Origin: Lutjanus erythropterus
Lineage: Eukaryota > Chordata > Actinopteri > Lutjaniformes > Lutjanidae
Direction of reading: 5' to 3'
Length of the DNA: 64,000 nt
Assembly: GCA_020091685.1 (NCBI GenBank)
Contig: CM034601.1
Coordinates: forward strand, 9,674,419-9,738,418
Each line of letters opens with the position of its first letter. Within the stretch, counting starts at the first letter, position 1. Under the pieces are notes generated by a model, which saw only the letters and a list, made by a program, of their open reading frames with translations, had not been told where the DNA came from and did no database searches. The position numbers and the translations under genes were made by a program. Positions 1-44,492 of the stretch are shown here, in pieces.

Positions 1-1500
1 TGAAAATCTGTGACCAGGTCGACTCGGAGTCTCGTGTGCTGTGATGACGGAGGGTTGAGGTCTTGATCTCTGAAGAAGCATCTCTGTTTTATTCCATCAG
101 GATAAAATAATTATTTGACATAATATCTATGAAACTCTTGATGTTAATTTTGACTGTGTGGCACATTTAGTGCTTGATGATATTTATTTTTTGGTTATGG
201 ACTAGTCATGCTGACCAGTGGCCTTACTGACATGAATAATTGCAGAGAAGAAGACAAGAGGTAGAAAAATTAAGTGTTGTGAAATTACTCATCAGATATA
301 GAGATATCTGTGAAACTACTTCTCAGTCAAGCTAAACTAAAAGCTAGCTCAGCATCTTAACTGCACTTGTAATTTTGGATGTTCCTTGGCGACTAGTTTC
401 CCTGTCGATTAAACACAAATTTTAATTTAGACTAGTTGACTCGTCTAACAGTAAGAAAACATTCGGAAAGCAGTTAAAATTGAGCATGATAACATTTTAT
501 TTAACTCAGTGCAGGATTTGACAGCAGTTTATCAAAAACACAATCTGTTGCTGCCAGTGAAACTCGCTGAGTTTTATCTTGTCTGTCACTATCACTGCTC
601 TTTAGGCGATGGGACGTGGCTGCAAAATAATGAACTGTGGACACGTCGCAGGTACCAGACGTTTAGACTCGTGTGTGTCTGCTGATGCCAGGGTTCTTAC
701 AGGTGCTGGAATTCATTTTAATGTAGCGTTTTCACTGTTTGATTTTGATTAAAGTGCTCGAAAACGCTTGAAATTGTAATTGCACGACTTTCCATGAAAG
801 TACCATGAAATGGTTGAAAAGCACGTCCTCTACAGCACGTTTGGGTTTGTAAAGCTGTGAAGCGGGGCTGTGTATAAAGTGCAGGCCACCCTGTAAATGT
901 AATTACAGATCTATAGGTCTGTGTGTGGGGCAGTTGCCAGATTAGCACCCTGTAGTTCTGGATAAGAGGCTCTGTCTTGGCATTAGCTGAACATATTGTG
1001 ACTTGCTGCATATGGATGAACTTGGCTGGAAGTGAACTGCAGACTGTAAATCTGCAGGGCTGCTCTGCAAAATGTTGACTGTTCCTGTGGATTTAAAAAT
1101 ATATATATATATGTACTCTGTGTCTCTGTGTCAGCTTCCTTTGATGAGTCACATCCAACTAAATGTTAATCTACTTATTGACCCACTAATGGATCATACA
1201 CTTACAGTAGCCCCTCCCCCTGTGACATCTTAATCACTCATACAGTCTGTTTTTTCATTTCTTTAAGCCATACAAGTTATTTAGGTTTCCAACTTGTTTG
1301 TGTTTCCTAAAAGGAGTTAACTGGGAAAAAGTAATGTCAGTTCGATTTCGATTTAATTCAAATCATTCAGTTCTGCTTCAGTTAATCATTCAGATTAATT
1401 TTATTTCGTTATAGCTGCAAACTGGACTGTGTTCCAGCATTTAAAATTTGGTATTTACACACAAATGCAACAGAAACTAAATCAAAACTTTATCAATACC
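1..1500. other. Upstream non-coding sequence, nothing assigned
   Basis: AT-rich, no convincing exon on either strand. A short (TA)n is near 1085-1110. Possibly belongs to an upstream gene's flank. Confidence 0.4.
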
Positions 1501-1504
1501 ACAT

Positions 1505-1794
1505 GTAGAGCTGCAATGATTAATCAATGATTAATTGATTATTAAATTAATTGCCAACTATTTTCATAATCAATTAATCTATTTGAATCATTTTTTTAAG
1601 GAAAAAAAAGGTAAAAAATCTCTGATTTCAGCTTCAAAAATTTGAATATTTTCTGGTTTCTTTATTGGAGACAGTGATCGATCGATTTTCTGACATTTCA
1701 AAACAAGCAGCTATTAATCGATTTATTGAGAAAATAATAAACCAATTAATCGATTATGAAAATAACCATTAGTTGCAGCCCTAACTACATGTAG
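1505..1794. mobile_element. Short dispersed element, 'GCTGCAACTAA' family, full copy
   Basis: Begins gagctgcaatgattaatc and ends accattagttgcagcccta, an imperfect terminal inverted repeat around an AT-rich core. From memory this is one of the commonest small non-autonomous DNA elements of spiny-rayed fishes, hAT-like in end structure. Related copies or pieces lie at 5885-6050, 12665-12882, 41085-41215, 48195-48436 and 62786-63095. Confidence 0.8.
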
Positions 1795-2699
1795 GGATGT
1801 AAAAATAGATAGAATATTGTGATATCACAATAAAAAAAGATTTCTCAATACCGTACTGGCCTGTGACGAGATCTGCCGTGATATCATGTGGTTATTTATT
1901 TTATTTTATTATTTGCTTTTTATTTTATAAAAAGGCTGTTGTGTGAGTGTGTGTGTGATCAGTATACAGCTTGTCCACAGTTTATTTCTCACAATACTGG
2001 ATCAATCAGCCTGATTTCCTTTTTGTGCACGTTCATGTCTGCTGAAGGACCTCTGTGATTCACACTTTTGGAAAAACTTCTTTTTTATGATGTCTTTATG
2101 TTTTTATGGCCAGGAGCATTTTGTTTACAGGTCATCCTGTTCTTGTGCTTTGAGGGAATTTCTTCAAACTTTGCACAGCTGACGACTTGGACTCAAGGAT
2201 GAACTGAGTAGACTTTGGTGGTCAAAGGTCAAAGGTCAAGGCCATGGTGACGAGGGTGTAATCCCAGGAAACGGGATTCCCGTAACTTGACCTCCAAATT
2301 ATTTTCCATTTCCCAGGAAAGAAAATATTCAGAAAATATGGACATATTTAGAAAATACGTGGGCCTAGTTAACTTTCTTAAAACATATTTAACAGTTGTA
2401 TGTGTGCACTGATAGAGCATACCACCACAAAACACAATAAAGCAGTCAGGTTTGGTTTTTTTCATTGTACTTCCTGAAACCAGACAATTCAGTGACTTTT
2501 TCTGTACCAGCAGTGTGTGCAGGTTGTTGATTAAAAAAAAAATATATATATTATAGTATTCTATCAAAGTTTAAAATTCTGGCATCATGATAAGTCTGCT
2601 CCGTAGCGTCCCCCAAGAACATTCAAATTTGGGTCAAAGTATGTATATTTAGCATCAAAATGCTGTCTGTCCTCCAAAGCCCTTCTTTAGAGGAATGTG

Positions 2700-3200
2700 A
2701 CCCGATGTATGTTTCCGCATGATGACATTGCAACATATAAACCCCCCGATGCTGGGTGAGGGGAGGGCGTCGGTGCTCTAATCAGCATTGCTGCATTTTG
2801 CTAACAGCCGAGCAGGAGTTTCCATTTGAGAAACCTATTGCAGAACGTAGATGGAGTCGCCCTTTAACTGGAAACAAACAGGCCGTCACAGTGTCCACAG
2901 TGCTGCACCGTGGTCATTGTTAATGAGGTTAACAAAGGAGAGACAGCTCAGCGGGGGAGAAAATGATTCAGCAGTCATAACTGAAACGGTTATGGCTCGT
3001 ACTTAGGCGAGAGGATTAGCCGCAGGAATCCAAGTAAGCCTTTAACAGCCCCCACCAGACCCCTTTAACCCCAACCACCCCCGCCTCCCCATCCGGTCCT
3101 TCACTGGTCTCTCATGTCCAGCTGAACCACATGGCTGATTGTCTCTGCTCTAATCCTGCTGTCTAATATCACTCTGGTATGAACTGTAATCAACATGTGG
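2700..3200 (+). promoter_or_regulatory. Possible myo7a promoter or first non-coding exon
   Basis: A repeat-free block of higher complexity and GC than its flanks. It has a TATAAA at 2736-2741, a palindromic GTTAAT-GAG-GTTAAC (HNF1-like) near 2920 followed by AACAAAGG (SOX-like), and OTX/CRX-type GGATTA (near 3013) and TAATCC (near 3151) sites. A possible donor ccaa|gtaagc lies near 3031. No transcript evidence; the true first exon may lie elsewhere or outside the window. Confidence 0.25.
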
Positions 3201-4019
3201 TTTTCGGGGTGGAAATTTGCCCGTTAGCCAGCTGTTCGTTTTAGACACAAACTGAATAAAATGCAGACTCATCCACATGTCGCTGATGGATCACTGGCTT
3301 CTCTGATCACGTGTGTCTTTAAGTTCATTGTTTTGATGAACATAGTGGAGCATTTAGCAGCTTAATAGCCAAATTTTTCCCTCAGGAGTTGGTGGAGACC
3401 AGAAATAGAGCTAAAGGAGTTGCATGTTGCACTGACAGATGCTAAATGGCAAACCAGATCTCAGATTAGTGGTTCAGAGAAGGACGGTAAAATTAAGTGA
3501 GGCTTGCAGAGAATCCCATTGACCGTAGCAGTAGATGGCATTGCCGTTCAAAGCCAAAATATTTTAACTTTTTCCTTCCGTGAAGGAATACACATCCAAA
3601 TCTGACATTGCTCCCTCAGACAAGAAGAAATATGGCCAACAGCTGGAATTATATGACCACAAAGACGTTACAAGACAGGTTGATGTATTCAAACACAACA
3701 AAGTGCAGTTTTCCTTTCACTGTCCACATTGGAAACAACCTAATAACCTCAAGTTTCTGGGGGAATTTAACTTTAACTAAAAGTTTGCAATACAATAGTC
3801 AGAGAAATCAACATTTTATAGCCACGTACATTGCTATAATAATTACATAAAATAGTAAATATGAAATAATTTTATTCACTGTATAACGTCACCATAGCAA
3901 CTTGTTTTGTTTTGCTGTCCTGCTGTTCCGTCGGACTGCTTGTTTGTTTTTCTCATTCCGTCCAGCTGGTGTCCTTCGTCTGCCGTCTGCCTCCATCCAT
4001 GTGAATCCAACATGAGGCT

Positions 4020-4320
4020 TTGAAAAAAAAAAAGTTTTATCAACTAATAATATTTTGTTGAGATAATTTACTTAACTAAATTCATTCAAGTGAAAGTGAA
4101 TAACTGTTAATAATTTGACATTTTTTTACCGCAACCATTTAATTTTAAAGCACCTATACAATGACGAATCATATTCACAACTCACTGTGAACAATTATTG
4201 AAATACAAACTTTTGGGGGGTTTCATAAACTCAAAGATTCAGTAAATTAAACATTGTTTTCAGTTTCTTTACATCATTATTTTTATTTATGTTTAATTAA
4301 TTGTGAAGAGGTAGTTTGGT
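4020..4320. mobile_element. Small AT-rich dispersed element
   Basis: Shares ttgagataatttactt, attcaagtgaaag and cactgtgaac blocks with the element at 61505-61825 in the opposite orientation. It sits just upstream of the start-codon exon. Confidence 0.55.
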
Positions 4321-4362
4321 CTTTCAGCTGGTTAACATCTGTGACTCCTGTCTCCTCTGCAG

Positions 4363-4413
4363 AGTCCACACATGGTGTCTTCTGATGTCCTGATATCAAC
4401 CCGAGGCTGAACC
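4363..4413 (+). other. myo7a: myo7a 5' leader next to the start codon
   Basis: An acceptor (ctcctctgcag, ending 4362) begins the exon that carries the start codon, so at least one non-coding exon lies further upstream. The exon has 51 nt of leader and only 18 coding nt before the donor GTAAGT at 4432. The leader contains a complete 12-codon upstream ORF, 4372-4410. Confidence 0.8.
4372..4410 (+). promoter_or_regulatory. Upstream ORF in the myo7a leader
   Basis: ATG at 4372 (context ACACATGG) opens a 12-codon frame reading MVSSDVLISTRG and stops at TGA 4408-4410. That is three bases before the myo7a ATG. Such closely spaced uORFs commonly lower or condition main-ORF translation by reinitiation or leaky scanning; no function is shown here. 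Confidence 0.55.
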
Positions 4414-37777
<33,364 letters not shown>

Positions 37778-38890
37778 GCGGACGGCTGGAAACTCATCGA
37801 TTACGGTCAATCAATCCTGCATTCACTCACACACACACACACAGTGTGAATAAATGTAAACAAATTTAATTCATGCAACGACTGTTATTTAAATCCCACA
37901 TTTTTTTAAGTCAGTCCTTTAGTGTTTAACTGTGACACTGTACTGCCAATGTTTTCATGTATCGGCCCTGTCTTAAAACTCACATATTGCCTTTAAATTA
38001 CTTTTTTCCCCACATTCGGCAATTTGGATTTCTTTCTATAAAAAGCATTATAATCACTGTAAACTGCTGCTCATATGACCTGCTGTCTCTAGTCTGCATT
38101 ATTCATCATCTCTGCACTGTAAAGTTTTATGTAATGGGCTTTTAATGTAACTGTTTTGTGACAGAATAATGCCACGATGTTTTCTCAAATGCCGAAAATC
38201 TGTGTAAAGACAAAAGACAATTTTACAGCCTCTTTTTGAGTTCAAAGTTAGATCTGATCTCTTGTTCTTACTTCAAAACAGTCATTAAAAAAAAAGCTAT
38301 TACCTGGACCAAAATCCCCAAAAGTGACATTTTAATTTGTTTGTCTTGTAAGTAGCTTCATTTTTCAGATGCATTATTATTTATACTCAGAGTTGTTATG
38401 AGTTTACCAAAACCAGCATCAATTAGTGTCTCTTTTGAATGTGTCTTAGACCAAATCTCTTAGAATAGATCAAACCAAAGGTAACTCATCATTCATCACA
38501 CGACTCTTCTTTCATCTGATCAGTTTGTTACAGTTTGCCAATTCACAGTCAAACAGCTGCAAGTTAATCTGGATTTAAACTTATTTAAAAATAACCTGAT
38601 GATTTTTTATTGCAGTGTTAGTCATGCATGTGCAGACAGACCATATGTGTGCCACGAACACCACTTCTTTATGTGTTGATCCACCACGGATAGAGTATTT
38701 TTAGAACGTGTAAACCTGTACTGTAGATACTGACTGATTTTGTGCTCATGTCTTTTTTTTTTCTAAATGTATGAACCATTAGCTTTGATTTTTAAGCATC
38801 ACTCATAATCATAATTCTTTGTTTATATTAAGGAGAACCACATATCCTGATGTAGACATGAATAAATGACATTTTGCAAAGAGCACAGAG
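37778..38890 (+). other. myo7a: myo7a 3' UTR
   Basis: About 1.1 kb of AT-rich non-coding sequence follows the stop. There is a first AATAAA at 37849-37854, very close to the stop, and another at 38861-38866 before a repeat begins near 38965. The distal signal is the likely main end; proximal use is possible. Confidence 0.6.
38861..38866 (+). terminator. Candidate distal poly(A) signal of myo7a
   Basis: Canonical AATAAA about 1.08 kb after the stop codon, in a unique-looking AT-rich 3' UTR. The cleavage site would fall near 38880-38890. Confidence 0.5.
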
Positions 38891-38964
38891 AGGTTCAATT
38901 CTTTTAAATCTGGTTTTATGGAATCAATACATGAAAAAAATTGAATATTCTTTATCATTTAAGT

Positions 38965-39481
38965 TAAATGGATAGTTCAGATTATTTGACGTGTGGTTGT
39001 CTGAGGTACTTAGTAGATGGAGGTTTGGAGAAGCAGCAGGAGTACCGGTATTGGAAACTAATCAGTGTTCGGCTGTGGACGGAGTCAGCAGCAACACGTA
39101 TTTTACACATCTAAAAAAAAAACATCAATACCAGTTTAAGTGTATATTATATTTAGAATATTTTCACCACTTTACTTTGCTGTCAGATGGCCTTTTCTGA
39201 TGGGAAACTGCTGTTATAAACCAACCAAACACCACTGGCAAAATCAGTCATTTTACCTCACAGAATACAGGAGTTGCTGGTCTACAGCTGCCACGATCTG
39301 TTAGTTTGTTTGTGTTATAGTGTGACTTTGGTGAATCTGAACTATACTTTTAAAACAACAAAGTCAAACAATAACACAAACAAACTTAAAGATTGAGACC
39401 AACAACTCCTGTGTTCTGCAAGATAAAATTACAAATTTCACCAAAGGAGTTTTGTTGGTTTGGAGAGAGTGATGTTTGGTT
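38965..39481. mobile_element. Left part of the long-TIR element
   Basis: Matches the copy at 18643-19276 (gatagttcagattatttgac, ttttctgatgggaaactgct, gttggtttggagagagtga). It stops where the TACCGTATTTTCC element starts. The latter therefore probably inserted into it. Confidence 0.65.
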
Positions 39482-40181
39482 TACCGTATTTTCCGCACTA
39501 TAAGGCGCATCGGATTATAAGGCGCACCTTCAATGAATGGCCTATTTTAAAACAGTTTTCATATATAGGGCGCACCGCATTATAAGGCGCATAGCATAAA
39601 AACTACTGTAGTGGCTGGGGTTGCGTTATGCATCCACTAGATGGAGCTGCGCTAAAGGGAATGTCAACAAAACAGTCAGGGTCCCGTTTCCCAGAGCCTT
39701 CGTAGCGCTACGTGCGTCGTAAGTTGTATTTTAAGGTCTCCCTTAAGGTTGTCCCAACTCTGGGAAACAGCCCGTAACCTTAAGGGAGACCTTAAAATAC
39801 AATTTACGACGCACATAGCGCTACGAAGGCTCTGGGAAACGGGGCCCAGATAAGTCAGTCAGTTGTTGAATTCTCTCGCTGCTGCTCTATTCCCATGTTC
39901 TTCTGCGTGACTGATAGCCTTGAGTTTGAACTCTGCGTCGTAGGCGTGTCTCTTGAAAGGTGCCATTTTGGGGTCTTTATACACACACAAGTGGTGTGGG
40001 ACTGGAATTCCCCTTTTTACCGTTTTTACCGCTGTTACTTCAGCGACGCCCCCTGACTACGGTAGCCATAATTAACCAACATTGATCCATATATAAGGCG
40101 CATCGGATTATAAGGCGCACTGTCGGTTTTTGAGAAAATTAAAGGCTTTTAGGTGCGCCTTATAGTGCGGAAAATACGGTA
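39482..40181. mobile_element. 700-bp TA-flanked inverted-repeat element
   Basis: Perfect 28-bp inverted ends beginning TACCGTATTTTCCGCACT, with inner 'ATAAGGCGCA' repeats near both ends. The ends begin and finish with TA, as for Tc1/mariner-type insertion. No transposase frame, so non-autonomous. It sits between the convergent 3' ends of myo7a and gdpd4 and contains another element. Confidence 0.8.
39679..39847. mobile_element. Nested palindromic fold-back element
   Basis: 169 bp whose two halves are near-perfect reverse complements. Ends are GGGTCCCGTTTCCCAGAGCC and its complement with one mismatch; arms include tttaaggtctcccttaaggt. It would form a long hairpin. No clear target-site duplication was seen. 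Confidence 0.75.
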
Positions 40182-40494
40182 TGTATTGCTATATTTATAT
40201 ATTATATTATCAAAATAATCCAATCTATTCCTTTAAGTGCAATGACCAACACTGTTCAGCAAATATTCTAAACTAATGAGCTGCAGATGTAAATTTTGGA
40301 TTCTATAAAGCCTGTGAGGAATATGGCCTGATTTTAGTTACTTTTTGTGTTCTGATTACAGATTACATTTGGAAAAAAAGAGGTAATTAAATTATAACAT
40401 TGTCAATGATCATTTTGATTATATTGTCAAGATATGGCACGTTTAAAATTAGGACTTTTTAAAAATAATTAGTACTCTTAACTCAAAAAGGGCG

Positions 40495-40665
40495 TCTGAT
40501 GTTTCCAGTCATTATGCTAAGCTAAGCTAACCAGCTGTCATCTGTAATTTAGCAGAGAGGAGTGAAAATATTTTGCATTTTTGGAGAAAACATAATCAAT
40601 GCTTTGTAAAGACATAAGCTTATTCTCTCTGTTTCTTCTTGCTGTGCAAAACCACTTTCATATCT
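40495..40665. mobile_element. 'AGCTTAGC' family copy, reverse orientation
   Basis: gtttccagtcattatgctaa, gctaagctaaccagctgtca and ttttgcatttttggagaaaa are the reverse of the family's blocks. Lies just beyond the gdpd4 3' end. Confidence 0.6.
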
Positions 40666-40758
40666 GTGGGAAAAATGTCAACATTCAACCTGAGAGGAGG
40701 ATTTAAGTTTCTGCGATAAAACAGTTTCTAAAAAAAAGTGAAGAAATGCTTCTGTCAC

Positions 40759-40764
40759 TTTATT
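40759..40764 (-). terminator. Candidate poly(A) signal of gdpd4
   Basis: AATAAA on the - strand (tttatt on +), 90 nt after the TAA stop. It implies a short 3' UTR ending near 40740, about 1.85 kb from the convergent myo7a 3' end. Confidence 0.5.
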
Positions 40765-40853
40765 TCACTAAATTAAAGTGCACTTGACACAGTGTTTTGC
40801 TGAGATCTTACAGGTTGGCAGTTTGAGGCTCAGTGTTGCCAGGTTGGTGATGG

Positions 40854-43800
40854 TTAGTGCTCAGTCACGGTTGCCAGGTTGTGGGTCTTCTCTGCTTGAG
40901 AATTTGCACTGGAGACCGACCATATATCGCTCATCTCTGTGAGGGGAGACACAAACACAAAATATTGTTTGATTTCAAACAAATGACAGTAACAGAAACA
41001 GCTAAAAGTATGAAACTACGACACGAGTCACATCTCATGTAACAGTCCATGATTACACATCTTTTATTTTATTACTGATTAGGCTGCTGATTATTTTTTC
41101 CAAATGTCAGAAAAATGTCCATCACAGTTTCTCAGACCCAGTAGTGACATCTGACATCTCAAAGATATTCAATTTACCTGAAAAATAAGTGAAATATTGC
41201 TAAAAAAATGTTTAAGAGCCCAGATATAAGCACAAGCACTGAAAATGGTTAAAAACCCAGATATCAATGCCAAAAATGGTCAAGAATATCAACGTTAAAA
41301 AAAACTTCAGCATGAAGAACTTTTTAAAAACAAAGGTTTTCTGTTTATTACTTCATTTAATTAAGAAAGTATCTCCTGTATTCCAGATGTTGAGTTAATA
41401 AACAAGCTTAAATACAGGGTAAATGGCTTTAAAAATGCATGTTTTTCTTCCAAATTAACTTCTTATCTTTGTGAACTAATGTGACTGCTACATATGCAGC
41501 CTAAATGTCCAGGATGCTACAGGAACAAGATGCAGATACTTAATGAAAACTTGTGATTCAGTAAAAAGAACACAACTGTTTTCTTTTCCCCGCTGTTCTG
41601 CTTCTCACAGTTTGTTTCCCAGACATCACTTGTCACCAAAAAAGACATTAAAAAAAAAAAGCATCTCAAAGGTATCTGAAGTATCAACAGTTTGATTTGA
41701 CCTTTCATCACTTTTATTTTCAGTGTCTTACCTGTTTTGAATTTGCTGTAAGTGCCGTTGTCCAGCGTGACTTTGCTGTCTGAGAAAGCCAGTCCTCGCT
41801 CTCGCCACCTGTCAGCAAATACAACATGTGACCCCTGGAGAGAAAAGTCACCGCTACACAAACAGTTTATTCAGAATGCAGACAGGTTGGATCGTCCTGC
41901 TAAACTGCTTTGCCTTCAACTGTGTGTTTGTTGTTCACCTGTGGAAGATGAAGATGGTGACGATCAGCATGAGGGACAGAAGATCAGTGAGGATCCACAT
42001 CAGGTTATAAACATCTGGACTCTGAGAGACAGACGGATAAAAAGTGAGCAGAGAGGTCAGCGTTTCATACACTGTTAACATACAGGTGAATAAAAAGGAT
42101 GTAACTGCTTCCTGTGTTTGAAGCTCTGAAGATTCAAATTGTTTTTAGCTCAAATACAAAGAAAGCCCCAAACCTTCATATGACTTCACCCTCCCATCAG
42201 TTGGAATTCTCCTCAGTAAACGCTTTTACTTAGAACATTTTATTGCACCAATCCAATAATCTGAATAAATGTCAACCTGAATAAAAAAGCCTCCTGTAAT
42301 GTTGGTATATTTGTCCCAAAATCAAATGAAAGTAGAATCTGCTGTGATACCCTGCACTCTTTCACCAGAGAAAAGCTCATTCCAACTTTTCTGTGTTATT
42401 GTCTATTCTTTATTTTTCTATTTATGCTGTTACAGTACTTAGTGTTAATCGTTTATATTTTCAGTACGTTTGTTGTTATGCACCAACGTGCCACAATAAA
42501 TCCTTCTGTGTGAAAACTTGTTTGACAAAAAAAAAAAAAAAAAAAAAACACGATTCTGACTGTTTGATCAGGATCTCATCATATTTTGATTATAATATTG
42601 CAAAAAATCTGATTGATGGATGGAAACATTTGACATCTCCTTTTTTCCAGCTGAGCCCTGCTCACTTTAAACAAATTGGAAAACTCATGTGAAATAATCA
42701 AATATTTAACAGAACTATGTTTGATCTTAAGCTGCTCCGATGTGAAGTGAAAGCACATTTCTCTAAAGGGGAGAATTATGCCTCATGGCTCTGAAGATGA
42801 CAATTTCTCAGTCACAGAGATGTTTGATGAAATAATGCGTAGTAGAAATGTTACCATGATGAAGAGCGGGGAGCTCATGGTGCGGAGGATCTGTGGAGCG
42901 TTGGTGGTGACGGAGTGGACTCCACTACACCAGGCCAGAGAGTAGAGCCACGGCTGGCTGATCACGTACAGGTTGGTGCTGATGTTCACTGCAGCGTACT
43001 CACTGCGCACACACAGACACACAGAGAGGAATAACGTTTACCATTGTGCATTTTAGTTATGGTGTTTAATTTGGGTAAAATATATGTTAATGTCTTTCTG
43101 ACAGCTCATTTTGCCATGTGTCAATAAACCAATGCAAAACTTTATGCAACATCTGGACATTCATGATTATTGGTGAGATTATTTCTGTACCTTTTTCCAA
43201 GTTGTATCACTTATTTAGCTTATATTTCAAACTACTGCATAATCATAGTGCATCATAGTTGGTTATACAGTTTCTGAGATGGTCCTCTCATGACCAAATG
43301 TGGACATGACTGTTGTTGAATACAGATGTATATGAACAATCAGTTTCTAAGTTATACCATGTTAAAGGAACATTATGCATATAAAAATGAGTACAGCCAT
43401 CCAAATAGCGAGTTGGAGCCATTGACTGTAAATTAAATGAGTTGTAATCCTGTTTACTAGACTGTCTATGGTTGAAGTGAGTTGTTCCCCTCCACCCCTT
43501 CCTCCCCAGACACAGTTGAGTCAGGCAGGCTGCAGGAAGCTGCAGGATGTGTGCAACCTTATAAACTGACAATGATTTCTTACAGTGGAGGATAAATCCT
43601 GTAGCGTTCGTATAAAATGAAGCAAATTAACATGTTTCCTTAATCTCTGATGACACATTGTGGTAACCGTAGCAGTAAACAGTAAATATATTACAGATTT
43701 CTTCTTTAAATAAGAATTTAAGGTATTTAGAGAAGGAAAAGTGTTGTTACTGCAGTCAAACAGTCCTCTAACCCTGAACTTTACTGGTTGTATTTGTACA

Positions 43801-44063
43801 TTTTTGACAAGAATTAATCATTGTTATTGGCTGTAGTCGTGGATTACACACACACACACAGACACACAGACCTGACGAGTTTAGAGGACATGTGGCTGTA
43901 GTGCAGGTTGAGTTTGACGATGTTGTTCCTCTGCAGCTCCTCCAGAGGGAGCCGACTGCCTGACGTCTGCTGCAGCTCAGGATCCATCTCCTGGACCAGA
44001 AACCGCAGATCTGATGGGAGCCACAGCACCTGGATGATCAGCGTACACGCACACGCACACACA

Positions 44064-44136
<73 letters not shown>

Positions 44137-44456
44137 CGATAGGAAATAAAACAGAAGTTAGAAGACATCAACACAAAAGGAAAATTCACTCAGTTTGGCG
44201 TGACGCCGTCTATCAGTGAGAGTGAACACAACATAATGTAGCAAAGGGAAAATCAAACTTCTAATCTTGGATTACAAAGGTGCTTTGTTTGTCTTGTATT
44301 TTTGTACATAATGTTTCTTTTCCAATTATAAAAAAGTAAAAGTATAAAAAGTGGAGAGAAAAATACAATGTGCTTCATTTTGCACATTTAAATTCCTAAC
44401 TTTACAGGCCAGATAGAAGTTATGTCCAGACCTTTAGCACAAATCTGGCTTTTCTA

Positions 44457-44492
<36 letters not shown>

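Noticed and set aside
43844-44219. Cys-Val or Thr-His repeat open frames
   Set aside because: Translations of the (CA)n tract, not proteins.
44458-44489. Poly(A) run as the tail of a processed retrogene
   Set aside because: No coding or SINE-like body precedes it and no flanking duplication was seen.
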